A program made the translations under genes and the position numbers. Below are positions 53,943-63,941 of a stretch of 64,000 nt of DNA, in pieces. The stretch comes from Asparagopsis taxiformis. Taxonomy: Eukaryota > Rhodophyta > Florideophyceae > Bonnemaisoniales > Bonnemaisoniaceae. Every line of letters starts with the position of its first letter. Within the stretch, counting starts at the first letter, position 1. A model generated the notes under the pieces. It worked only from the letters and a program-made list of their open reading frames with translations. It ran no database searches and was not told where the DNA came from. Location: NCBI GenBank assembly GCA_030407315.1, contig JALQPE010000129.1, positions 1-64,000 on the forward strand. The letters run 5' to 3'.

Positions 53943-55304
53943 TTATTTTTGCTCAGGACTGCAGTTGGCAGGTGGAGGAGAGCGAGGGTGGGTATTGTCT
54001 GAATCCGCATTGAAGCCAAGACGAGAGATAGCCTCATAGCCAATGTCTTCAAGCTCCTGGCATGTAGTAGTACCACTGAAAATACAGCAAGGTAAGCGTA
54101 GATGTAGTGTACCAAACGTCTCTGCGGTTGATAGAGGCTGGAAAGTGCTGTAACAAGCTCGGCGCTGAATACGTCTCCACAGTAACGAAAACGTTGCTCC
54201 ATAGGTAACAGTAGCCTTATCACGTAGGTGGAAAGAGTCCACGATGCTAGACTGTGATAGTTGGCTAAGACATAGGGGATGTAAAAATGTATTGTTGACG
54301 TGGTCAAACTCGTAGGAGTCTCTGCAAAGAACTGTCATACGTTGGTCTGGGCTGGACAGGACGTAAGCAGATGAGCCGACGAGAAATGCGGAAGAAGGAG
54401 CATCATGAGAGCAATCAACGTCGACTAGATTTCCTAAAATTCGGACAATCGATGAGCTGCCTCCATCGCGTTCCGCCCTGCTCTTCACCAATATTTTCTG
54501 GAACCCGTGTTGCGAGGTACCTATGGAGTCACATGGTGCCTGAAAGGTGGGGAAAATGATGGAAAGATCCGACTCATTTCCAGAGGGAAAGGTGATGTCC
54601 TCAAAGGACGGCTGGAAGAGAACGTCACGATTCTCTTTCGCCTTGCATTGAATGGCAATAGTGCGGAATTGAGCAAGGGAGCAGTCAGCCTGTACTCTGA
54701 TTTCTTCTTGCGATGTTTGTCGCATTCCCCTGGAGTGCTCGGATTTCGTCATCCGGAGGGAGAGGGGCTTGTCTGTGTACACACCAAGCTTCTGAAACAG
54801 AATGCTACATACAGTCAGAGCAGAGGAGGTCATGGAACTGTTGGAATCGAATGGAGGGGGTAGAGGATGTTTGGCAGCTGACTCCAGCTTTTCCAATCTT
54901 GCCAGCATTTCTGCTACGGTCTTCTTCATTTGATCCGCAGTGCAATCTTGAAGGATGCCGCGGTGGCGGTGGCGAGTGTGGTCAATGCCGTAGTCTGGGT
55001 CTCTCTCTGCTGGGGATGGAGGTGAGTCCATACTGCGAAGCTCACCACTTCGCCACGGGAGAACCCTTCCGGAATCCTTGTCGACGAGCTCGTCACGATC
55101 TGAAATCTTGACTTGAGAAAGGGTAGAGTCGAAACCATATTCAGCTTTGTATTCGAGCAATGCATGGAGGAATGGGTCTGTTTCGGTCTTGACCTGAGTA
55201 ATTTCCTTGACGATTGCAGACCACCACACAATTTTTCGTTTCCTCCCAAACGGCCGAAGTTCCCATTGAACTTCTATAACGTCGTTTGGAGCGAGAGGAA
55301 GCAT
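53943..55304 (-). CDS. Unknown protein with possible tudor-like N-terminus
   Basis: 453 residues, uninterrupted. The first 90 residues (DVIEVQWELRPF...WWSAIVKEI...LLEYKAEYGFDSTLSQVKI...VLPWR) have the alternating hydrophobic/aromatic pattern of tudor or related small barrel domains that read methylated histone tails: V-x-V-x-W, W-W-x-A-x-V, Y near a glycine. A short predicted coiled coil (MKKTVAEMLARLEKLE) follows. The rest is Ser- and Cys-rich with no family I know. It is divergent from the ParB-methyltransferase-SET gene, 504 bases apart, so both could share a promoter region. The domain call is by eye only. Confidence 0.5.
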   Translation of the reverse strand: MLPLAPNDVIEVQWELRPFGRKRKIVWWSAIVKEITQVKTETDPFLHALLEYKAEYGFDSTLSQVKISDRDELVDKDSGRVLPWRSGELRSMDSPPSPAERDPDYGIDHTRHRHRGILQDCTADQMKKTVAEMLARLEKLESAAKHPLPPPFDSNSSMTSSALTVCSILFQKLGVYTDKPLSLRMTKSEHSRGMRQTSQEEIRVQADCSLAQFRTIAIQCKAKENRDVLFQPSFEDITFPSGNESDLSIIFPTFQAPCDSIGTSQHGFQKILVKSRAERDGGSSSIVRILGNLVDVDCSHDAPSSAFLVGSSAYVLSSPDQRMTVLCRDSYEFDHVNNTFLHPLCLSQLSQSSIVDSFHLRDKATVTYGATFSLLWRRIQRRACYSTFQPLSTAETFGTLHLRLPCCIFSGTTTCQELEDIGYEAISRLGFNADSDNTHPRSPPPANCSPEQK

Positions 55305-55808
55305 GTTGGGATAGCTATGGAATAGAATTGTTGTATTAGTGAAAGCCTAACCGTTACCTTCTGCTAAAGAGTAGTATATACTAGGAGGATTGGAAAGGTC
55401 GAGAAGAGATGTTTAGGTGGTGTAGAAATAGAATGGACAATTGACAAAATTGACACGTCAGTGTGGATGATGTCTGCCATGAACTGATTGCAGCATAACA
55501 TTTGATGTGAATAATCGTTCTAGAAGTGAATGTCGGATGCATACGATTGGACTACAAAGATACGCTTAGAGATGTTACGGGGCCCAATAAATTGCATGGA
55601 AAAATATTTTGAGTATTACTTTAGTATTACATTGATTATTGAGCTAACAGTCGATGTAGTTATCTTGTAAAGGTTCGGACAGGGGTGGAAAGGAAACAGC
55701 CACCGAAGTGCTACCACTCGCTGACACTTTGTTTTAAACAACCAACTTCTGCTTTGCGCCACCCTGGTCAAGCAGCAACCTACTATTCCTTTCTTAAAAA
55801 CTCTACCT
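55305..55808. other. Shared upstream region of two divergent genes
   Basis: 504 bases between the tudor-like gene (minus) and the ParB-methyltransferase-SET gene (plus). No gene; AGTAGTATATACTA near 55370 is a palindrome that may contain TATA elements. Confidence 0.4.
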
Positions 55809-56252
55809 TTGTTCGCCATGGAAGGAACGTTCCACAATCACGGTGAAAAGCACGACGGATGGGTGTTCATCGACCCCAATCAAGTCAGCAAATTCGTATC
55901 GATTCGCGATGTTGATGGAAGTCATGTGGAAGCGCTCATGGAGAGCATTCGCAACAGCGGTTATGACACAGCTCATCCCGTGACTGGCAGGTTTCGAGAA
56001 GGCGTTCTGGAGATATTGGATGGAGCGCACCGCTGCATGGCAATTGTACGTGGAATGGAGAAGGGCGTCTTTCCTCCTGGCGTTACGATTCCTATGCGAG
56101 AAGAGTCTATCGTGGCGGACACCAACAGCAGTACTGCTGTTGTGCTGGACCGTGTGAGAGCGACGACATCCAACGACATTGCAGGCCTGCAAAGGCGCAT
56201 GATGTTTGTTGAGTATCTGATGATCGCCGTTGATCTCAGAGACGAGTACTGG
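55809..56252 (+). pseudogene. ParB/sulfiredoxin-like domain at the N-terminus of the methyltransferase gene
   Basis: About 148 residues. After VFIDPNQVSKFVSIRD the sequence has the ParB-like pattern: helix HVEALMESIRNSG, then ILDGAHRCMAIVRGM, with the DG-x-HR motif used for nucleotide binding or catalysis in ParB-like nuclease and CTPase folds. In bacteria and phages this domain is often joined to DNA methyltransferases. The frame is lost near 56250: the next frame continues GPKGKDKYAHISSVRMADVLGW, consistent with one missing base in a TGGG run. As it stands, translation would stop at 56294. Confidence 0.65.
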
Positions 56253-59035
56253 GTCCAAAAGGAAAGGACAAGTACGCTCACATTTCGTCTGTGAGGATGG
56301 CTGATGTGTTGGGCTGGATCAAATCCTGCGATCCAAGCGGCCAAATTGCTTCAAGCCTGAGTGGTAAACCGCAGTACAGCTCATGCATGTCTATTCTGGC
56401 TGTGCTTCGGCCGTATCACCGAGCAGAAGATTCGAGTGCGATTGATTTGCGTCTGTGGCAAATGTTTTGTCATGCATGGGGACTCAATGCAGAGATGGGT
56501 GATTCTCCGAGGATGGTTGAGTTTCCGAAACAGGTGGGGGTGACTAGTTCTCGTGCCGTCGAAATGTTTGGCAAGACACCCCGCGGAGAATTGTCCTCTC
56601 CACTGAACCGCGAACTGCTTTCGAGCAGGTACTTTCTGGACGGCGCTACATCCGACATGCAAGATTCTTTGCAGGCTAGCCAGAAGCGGTTCAGGAGGCT
56701 GATGGTTATCATGTGCCAGTGTATCTTGGCTATTCGCAGTAAGGAGATGGGCAGTGTGCCATCTAGGCGGGCCAGAGCCACATCCGGGGCCATTGGTGGT
56801 GGTGGAATGGTTGGAATTGCAACATCCAGTGCGCAAGCCAACCAGCTTGGATTTGTTGTCGACCGTGTGTTAGCTGCATGGGATACCGGGGCAAGAGTGT
56901 TGGGGTATGAGGATGTTGAATCGATGTGCTGGCCGTTCATGGTATTCGATCCCGCGAGCCTTTGCTTCAGGTCACTCCCGAATCGGTCTGATGGCTGTGC
57001 GGTCGAGGAGCATCGGAAAAACCTGACCATTGTCCCGAAAACTGTAGACAGTGAAAACGGGTTCTGTGCCGACCTTCCAGTGGCTGTGGATGCAAGGCTG
57101 CGATCATTGACAAGCGCCTTCCTGCTGTCGATACGCCAATGTGTCACTGAGGTGAATGTGTTCGCCGAGCGTGGTCAGCTGATGCAGAGACTTCGAGCCT
57201 TGCTTTTCGACACTCCTGACAAGTTCGGATTGAACTCGTTCATGCGAGCCAAGTTGAACACGTCTCATGCCCTGGATGGTCAGAGGAGGCTGAAGGCTTG
57301 GTTATTGCGAACCCGAGAGCAACGAAAGCTTCCTCTGACCATGGATGAGTTGCACAGTCTTGAGGATACGCCCGAGCCTGGCATCCTTGAAGGTGCACCT
57401 GCGCAGATGGAAATATCCGCAGCAGTGCCAAACAATGGCAGCGAGGATATAGAAGAGGATAGTCTGGAGCCACAGAGGAAGAAGGCTAGGCTGGAGCGCG
57501 GTGGTGGAGAGGACGATAATGCGGCGGTTGCTAGCGAAACAGCAACAAGAGAAGGTGCGGCCGAGGATGACGCTATGGAGGTTGACACTGTATCGCCTAC
57601 AGAAGCACCGCTCGTTGACGTCGGAAAGGAATCCAAGCCGGAATATGTCACCAAGCTGGAAGCTGTGATGGGGCGTTACATTCACACTGTGAATTGTGAC
57701 GCCACTGATGTAGCCAAAGAGGTGGAGGACAAAATTAGTTTCCTGGAAGATGGCGTGTTGGAGGACAGTGTTCAGCTTGTGCTCACTGATCCTCCATTCA
57801 ACACGAGGCGGGAAGGCGGCAGAGAAAACTCGGAGTACGATATTCTGGAGCCGGAAGAGTTGGCGAGTGTTGCGTGTGAAATAGTTCGAGTTCTTCGGCC
57901 TGGCGGTCATGCTCTAATCTATTCCAGCGTGCGCCAACTCGTGGCATGGATGGATGCAATCAGAAATGCCGAGCCTGGCAAGATGATTGTGGACAGTGTT
58001 CCAGTCGTGCTATCTCGCCGACCACACAGCTTTACGTCCAATCCATCGACGAAAACGTGCACACTGCATAATATGCACGATTTCGTTATCCATGCGTATA
58101 AGCGGGGGAAGGGTATGGCTGCATACGATATGGTGGATTACAGGTTGCACAATCCGGACATATCGAGGCACCCTGGGTTCACCAACGCGATTGACAACGT
58201 TCCGAGGTTGTCGGCTGGTGAAGCTCAATACGATGGGCAGAACAACCGACTGCGCCATGAGCAGAAGGCGTTGACCACTCTTCGTGAGCTTCTGGAACGA
58301 TTTTCGAAGCAGAACGATATCGTGATGGATTTCTTCTCGGGAACATACAGCACAGCCATAGCGTGTATGACGTTGAGGGATGGTACGTATCGTCGGTTCA
58401 TTGGGTGTGAGAAGGAAAAAAGGTGCCACGATGCATCGCAGGAGTGGATACTGCATGCTTTCGTCAGTGAGGTGAAAGCCGGGCGATATGGGGGGATCTT
58501 GCAGCGTGAGGTGGAGAGTATTCTTGGGGACGAGTCGGTACCGGTCACAGGAAAAGCTCCAAGGCTTCGTCAGAAGCACATCTCAGATGCACCAGAAGGT
58601 TTGCCTGCTGTGACAGCATTGCCGAACCATCTGCTTGTGTTCGTTGCGTCAATGAAGAAGGACGGGTCGATGCTTCACAGATTGAGCGGGGTGCCTATGG
58701 ACCAGTGGCCGGCCGAGGACATGCACTCGTTTTGGAGCATAGACCCGGACGCGATTCTGGCTGCTGATGCCGCATTCTACGGTGTCTATGTTTCGCAATC
58801 GGAGGTAAGAGGTGGTGGGTTTGGCGTATTCGCGGCGAAGAAACTGAAGAAGGGGACGGTCATTGGCTGGTACAACGGGACGATTTTCTATGCGAAGATT
58901 CGAGACTCGGAACCGCAGAGATCAGTGATGTACGGCCCGGAAGGATTTGGGTGCACAGGAGAGAGGTTCCAGGACTACAACATGGAATTGGAAACCACGT
59001 ACATAGGGAGGGGTGCACCTGTTCGGAAGGTCTGA
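56253..59035 (+). CDS. DNA amino-methyltransferase with C-terminal SET domain
   Basis: Continuation of the same gene (first Met 56291, 914 residues). Residues 1-390 are unrecognised, helical. PQRKKARLERG near 394 is a likely nuclear signal, followed by an acidic linker. From about 490 there is an adenine- or cytosine-N methyltransferase: VLTDPPFNTRR (motif IV, DPPF) near 500 and DFFSGTYSTAIA (motif I, SAM binding) near 680; motif IV before motif I is the beta-type order. DPPF favours adenine N6. Motif I has Tyr where the second glycine of F-x-G-x-G is usual. From about 840 a SET domain begins (GGGFGVFAAKKLKKGTVIGWYNG) that would methylate protein lysine. It is cut by TGA 59033-59035, but the frame continues. 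Such a ParB-methyltransferase-SET order is new to me. Confidence 0.75.
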
Positions 59036-59284
59036 CTCGTTCCAGCGGTCTATAATTGTACCAGCTACCTCAATGATTGTCGGGTCATTGACGGAACGGA
59101 GAAAGCGACCGAGGTGAGTCGAACACAGTCAGCCGAGTTTCGACAAGGCGATGCCATAGACAAACCGGACTTTGCTTCGAATATCAAGAATCCCCATGCT
59201 GTCAAGGTCGTTCTGACCAGAGACGTTGAAGCTGATGAGGAGATATTTGCTGACTATGGTAGAAAATATTGGCCAGCTAACTGA
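59036..59284 (+). pseudogene. C-terminal half of the SET domain, after an in-frame stop
   Basis: Same frame as the methyltransferase ORF, open from the TGA at 59033 to TGA 59282-59284. Encodes VYNCTSYLNDCR...NPHAVKVVLTRDVEADEEIFADYGRKYW. The ending EEI-x2-DYG-x2-YW is the last conserved SET motif. The usual NH-x3-PN pseudoknot motif appears only as LNDC, so activity is doubtful even without the stop. No intron fits the gap: the only GT...AG is 16 bases. Confidence 0.7.
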
Positions 59285-59559
59285 GCTACTTTGATAGATT
59301 TGAGTAAACACGCATTGACAGAGACAATAGACTGTGCATCATCTTCCAAGAGCGCTAGATATTATAGACTACACTACAACAATCGTGACATGACTGCAGG
59401 AAGGCATCTGCGGCCTGGAGTGCAAACTATCCACTTTTCAACTGCTATACCTATGGATACGAAAGGAGAGAAACTAGAAAGATGTGAGTGAGAAATTGTG
59501 TAGCAACGCAGCATGTAGAACACCAGTAAGAGAGCGATGTAGGAGAAGCAGTCACCCCA
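59285..59559. other. Spacer, no gene seen
   Basis: Short frames only between the SET tail and the nested palindrome. Confidence 0.4.
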
Positions 59560-60017
59560 TTACAGTGCGGGCCGTTTACCGGGGATGCTGGCAGCAAAGT
59601 CATCGTTACGATGACTTTGCTGTAAGAAAACAAATCATTACAGCAGCCACGATTTCTTTACCGGGTAAAAAATTGTGGCCGCTGTAATGAAACGTTTTCT
59701 TACAGCAAAGTCATCGTTACGATGACTTTGCTGTAAGAAAAGAAAACATTACAGCGGCCACAATTTTTTACCCGGTAAAAATTCTTGCTGATTTTTTACC
59801 CGGTAAAAATTCTTTGGCCACTGCAAGGAAACGGTTCCTTACAGCAAAGTCATCGTTACGATGACTTTGCTGTAAGAAAGCAAATCATTACAGCGGCCAC
59901 AATGTTTTACCCGGTAAAGAAATCGTGGCTGCTGTAATGTTTTCTTTTCTTACAGCAAAGTCATCGTAACGATGACTTTGCTGTAAGGAACCCTGGTAAA
60001 CGGCTTCGGCTGTAAGC
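59560..60017. repeat. Nested palindrome (foldback-type array)
   Basis: Four copies of palindrome P1 (arms GCAAAGTCATCG, centre TTA or TAA, 27 bp; most copies flanked by TTACA/TGTAA) alternate with copies of P2 (CATTACAGCGGCCACAAT...TTTACCCGGTAAA...ATTGTGGCCGCTGTAATG). The whole block is itself an inverted repeat centred near 59790, ending in GCCGTTTACCGGGG on the left and CCCTGGTAAACGGC on the right. This looks like a foldback element or a MITE with internal palindromes. No coding frame. Confidence 0.85.
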
Positions 60018-60497
60018 AGCAGGGAGTTTCGTCCTTCGCCCATCTTAATAAAGGTGAGAAGCGAAGTGTGAAGTCGGGAAAATTGCTCAGCAAAGGTCTG
60101 TACGGCTGTGAGCAGCTCTCAGGAGTATTTTACCTCACGTGGTCTCTGTTCAGGGTATACCCTGTATCCTGTATATATATAGGTAGCCTAGTGTAGGTGG
60201 GAAGATAGACGAAAATTCTACCAATAATTTATCACAGTGACGGCTCTCGTAGTCGAAATGTGCGCGTTGTCAAGGGTTGAAACTAGTCTCCCCCTACGGC
60301 CTAGCTAGTAAAATCATACAACGTTGTCGACTAATATTAAAAGTAGCAAGCAATCTGCTGAGTAGCACTAAACTATGAGATGAAGGCCAGATGTATAGAT
60401 GAAAACCGAAAAGTGGGCTAAGATAACAATGTTGAGATGAGAAAGACAGAACTTTTTAGCAGGGAACAGTAGTATAGGTTTTAATACTTCTGGTATG
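60018..60497. other. Intergenic, no gene seen
   Basis: Contains TATATATATAGG near 60173 with no frame after it. Confidence 0.4.
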
Positions 60498-60959
60498 CTA
60501 TCTATTGCTCCTATCGTACTTGTAATATTCGACGGTGTGGATGTGGTCCGTGAGGACGTCCTTCTCCGTCTTCAAGTAGATGTGGCCGCGCGTGGGCAGG
60601 CCATAGACTAGCTTTTCGTCCGCAGGCATATCTCCGCGCTTGAAGCCGACCCCGTAATGATAAAGGTCACCGCGACCAACCAATACGGAATAGGGTGGCA
60701 CATAAAGCCTATGAATGGGAACCTTCCACATATCGGCGTCCGGATTGGCCAGGCATACAGGACTATAAGGGGCAGCTACTATAGAAAATCCATCTGCTCC
60801 GCTCGACATCATGAAATATGATGGAGACTCGGTAGGTCCTGCAACACGACTCGTTGATACCTTGAAGTCCGTGTGCCCATCCTGGTCCGCAGCCCCATCT
60901 GCTGTAAGAAGCAGCCGCAATCCTGTCTTCGGGAAGAAGACAGGATCCTCACCCTCCAT
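60498..60959 (-). pseudogene. Possible 2-oxoglutarate/Fe(II) dioxygenase domain, C-terminus of the next gene
   Basis: 153 residues that look like the end of a dioxygenase-type double-stranded barrel: DGHTDFKVS gives an H-x-D iron motif, PYSVLVGRGDLYHYGVGFKRGD about 85 residues later gives the distal His in the usual G-D-x-x-H place. A later Arg (PTRGHIYLKT) could hold the co-substrate. The frame is open upstream of the listed start: it reads NLDMYKNKLVAELALGVCA, a TAG, then FLKLGMEGEDPVFF, so a nonsense codon separates two halves of one domain. I cannot say what its substrate would be. Confidence 0.4.
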
Positions 60960-62725
60960 TCCCAGCTTAAGAAACTATGCACAAACACCAAGAGCAAGCT
61001 CTGCCACCAACTTGTTCTTATACATATCCAAATTCCCTCCTCCAACTTATCGCACAACTCACGCCGCGGCAGAGAGAGGCGCCCACTACCACCATCTATG
61101 CGGTCCTTCGCATCACCCACGTTGTGGATGAACTGCCACGGCGAAGGATCGAAGCCGGGCTTTGCGAAAGCTGGCGGCTCGTCCTGTGGCTCCCTGTCGT
61201 CATCGTTAGAATCAGACTGCTGGGAGGGTTTTTCAACCTCCTCAACCAGCGGGAACTGCCTAGCGAAGTGACCGAACAGCTCATGCGTCGCACTCCCAGC
61301 CGTGGACGATTCCAACAAGCGTTCCAACACAATAACCCCCAAGTTCTCCAGCAACGCCCGCTTCACCGCAAAGTACCTGTCCACCACCGTATCCTCAGCA
61401 CCCGGCGATGCAGCTGCCTGGAATGCTGCCGCCCTCATTTCCGCCCGAACCGTCTCCACCGTCGTACTTTCCATATAGTACTTCATCCGGCTGCCAGACG
61501 CAATTGCGCTGGGGAGAACGGCGGCCACATTCTCATCGACGATACTGTCGGGAATGGGATTCTCCTGGGCGTCGTCGAACTGGAGAACCGGCTCCCGAGA
61601 GCGACCTCGGGAAGCCGACTTGGATTTCTTTGACGACGACTTTGATGAAGTCTCACCGAGCCTTCTCTTTTTGGTAGAAGGCTCGGGCGTCGCAGAAGGC
61701 GCATCCAAGTTACGCTTCCCGACGATGGAGTTTTCACCCGCATCCTCGGGGGCGCTCTCCAGCTCGACGACCTCCACAGCACCACCCGCCGTTCCACCAC
61801 GACCGGAACGACTCGCTTGCAGGCGGGTACTCCTTCTGGGCATCACTTTCCTCCCAGAAGTTTCCACTCCGGGCGGTGCAGAATCACTGACTTCAATGAC
61901 ATCTTCGTCAGGATCTGCACCGCCCTTCGCACTGCTGCCCTCGACCACATTCTCGGGAGTAGGGCCCTCCGTCGAAATCCTCGCAACCGTCTTCTGTCCA
62001 ACCCCACCGGATGGTGAAGGGACGAAACTGTCATCGCTGGAGCTTCCCGAACTGCTAGCAGATGCAGAACGGGAAGCTTCGACAGCGGGGGACGGAGCAG
62101 CAGGGTGCTGCTCGGCAGCCGGAGTCGCAGGCTCAGGCTGCGAAGCCGGTGAGACCTGCTCCTGCGCGGCTTGGAAAGGACGGTTGGGGGTACCAGTCCC
62201 AGCGTGGGAAACTGGACCAGAGCGTTCGCTGCCATCCTGGGGACCACGCGCAGTCGGCTTGACCGGGGTCACCGCAGGGGAGGATGCCGACACGGCAGGG
62301 GTAGAGACAGGAACAGGGGCAACCTCGGAATCGCTGGAAGATTCCAGTTGAGGTGGTGGGGGCAAAGGGATGGAGGATGAAGGGATGGGCAAGGAATTGG
62401 AAGAGGAAGGGATGGGGGCATCATCACCACATGTGGCTGGGAGCGCAGCATGTGGGATGTCTGGGTACATCGCGTGAAAGCGTTTCCGCATAATCATGTC
62501 GCGGTACCCAGTGACGCGCAGGAGCATTTTCCTGGCGTCCTTCCCGAAGACAGACTTCTTACGGGGAAAAATGTTCTCCGACTTGTAACCATCGGGGGGG
62601 GCCTTCCTTGGGACGGAAGTCTGCCCAGCACCCCTTCTTGGGGACCATCTGAGCAAGAACTTCGACAACGCGCGAGCGAATGTCGAAGCTCTTGCTCGGG
62701 TCACCCACGCTGGGAATTGAGCCAT
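60809..62725 (-). pseudogene. Long Ser/Pro-rich linker protein, frameshifted at both ends
   Basis: 638 residues, of which about 45-560 are meaningful. Low-complexity Ser/Pro/Glu segment with basic clusters (STKKRRLGE, SSKKSKSASRGRSR) that suggest a nuclear protein, then a helical part (YFAVKRALLENLGVIVLERLLE...HELFGHFARQFPLVEEVEK). Near 61020 the true frame switches into the dioxygenase-like part (60498-60959), consistent with one base lost in a GGG run. Near 62600 the true frame comes from an upstream frame (62559-62840). The N-terminal MAQFPAW... and C-terminal ...LPSLHHIS of this ORF are therefore out-of-frame readings. Confidence 0.55.
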
Positions 62726-62850
62726 CCAGCATCCTCATCACATCCGACACGTTCCAGTACTCGGCCACCTCCTTCACGTACCCGAAGATTTCCAACAAAC
62801 CAGCAATCCATTCCTGCCCAATGGTACCAACCGAGTACCCTAGTAGACAT
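62590..62850 (-). pseudogene. N-terminal piece of the dioxygenase-like gene
   Basis: Frame encoding CLLGYSVGTIGQEWIAGL, LEIFGYVKEVAEYWNVSDVM and RVVEVLAQMVPKKGCWADFRP, then DGYKSENIFPRKKSVF in the next frame. Helical with no known domain. No initiator Met is present in this frame near its start; CTACTAG just upstream could be a splice acceptor. Confidence 0.45.
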
Positions 62851-63446
62851 TTTCGAGAGTAAATGGAGGATAATATATGAATAAATTGAGCATTATCAAA
62901 TTTATTACATTGATGACAACGGGGTTATAACCATAGATGTAGAAGTCCTCCGAAAAAATTCCACATGTCCTCCATGTTTCCTCCCAAGAGCTCCACTTGT
63001 CTTTCCTATATGCTCCAGAAAGCTTGGTTTTGCCCCCCTCTCATTTAGTTATATTGAAACAAAAAGAATAATTTTTGGGGGCAAAATGTCAATCCTATTG
63101 GATGAAATGCACATGCAAGAGGCTGAGCTGCATGGGAATAGTGTAAGCTCAGTATGATAACCTTGCAGTCCATTACAGTGCAAAGCGTGACGTATTCCGA
63201 AAATAGATGTCACTCACGATCTGACTACCGTTACAATAAAATGAAAGCGAAAGTCACGGTGAAGTGTAACGCCGCATCCCATTATCATTCTCTCCATTTT
63301 AATTTATCGTACCACAGCACCTGGACGGTGGTTTCCGCTTCAGTTTTTCTTCGCCGACTGCCCTTTTGACAAACCTAGGAAAAGCTTGCCAGCTCGTGCC
63401 TTTCTCTATCCTTCCGTCCTGCAGTGCAGGCAACAACCATCTCGGT
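62851..63446. other. Intergenic, no gene seen
   Basis: AT-rich; no domain-bearing frame. Confidence 0.4.
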
Positions 63447-63941
63447 TCACTCTATCCCGAACAGAGTACGATTAATACCGTCCGGGGATTTTTCGTGCTT
63501 GTCTAGCAGATTATGAATTCTGCGATAGGGATCCAGTATATAACTCCGATACTCCCTCCCATTTGCGGAAGCTTCTTTGCGCATGATGGGATTTCCGGAG
63601 GGAATCACATGTTTCATCACTCCAATGAGGTTGAGTAAAACACTTGGATCCTCAACCGTAGGACCAACGAACATTTTTCTTCTTGATTGACTATGATATA
63701 CCTGGCCCCATCTCGTCTTGTGCAATCCAGACGCCCAGTCTATAATGAGAACAACCCTTGTAAAATTCACCGAGGACAAGACAAAGTTGTACTGACATAT
63801 GCGTCTTATTCGCCCGTAGTATACAGAGGTGCATCCCTCCGAGCTTTGATCAGATTTGAACTCGGCAGACACGAAATAGTCTGGTCTGATCTTGTTATGA
63901 GAATGTCGCTTGGAATCCTTCGCACCAAATTTCAGACGCAC
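63447..63941 (-). pseudogene. Fragment resembling the DUF4216 tail of CACTA-type transposases
   Basis: 164 residues: FVSAEFKSDQSSEGCTSVYYGRI... then FTRVVLIIDWASGL, WGQVYHSQSRRKMFVGPT, EDPSVLLNLIGVMKHVIPSG. The order YYGRI, a hydrophobic strand followed by DW, a short variable loop, then a DP and a V-x-x-V strand near the end is the pattern I know from the C-terminal domain next to TNP2-type transposases. Catalytic part is not in the window, which ends 59 bases upstream. Similarity is by eye. Confidence 0.35.

Noticed and set aside
56240..56294. Programmed frameshift between ParB-like and methyltransferase parts
   Set aside because: No slippery heptamer; a missing G in a short G run is simpler, and the gene has another lesion.
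59033..59050. Intron explaining the stop in the SET domain
   Set aside because: The only GT...AG span is 16 bases, too short; the frame simply continues through the TGA.
61554..62351. 265-residue frame antisense to the Ser/Pro-rich protein
   Set aside because: Complement of a low-complexity coding stretch; no domain.
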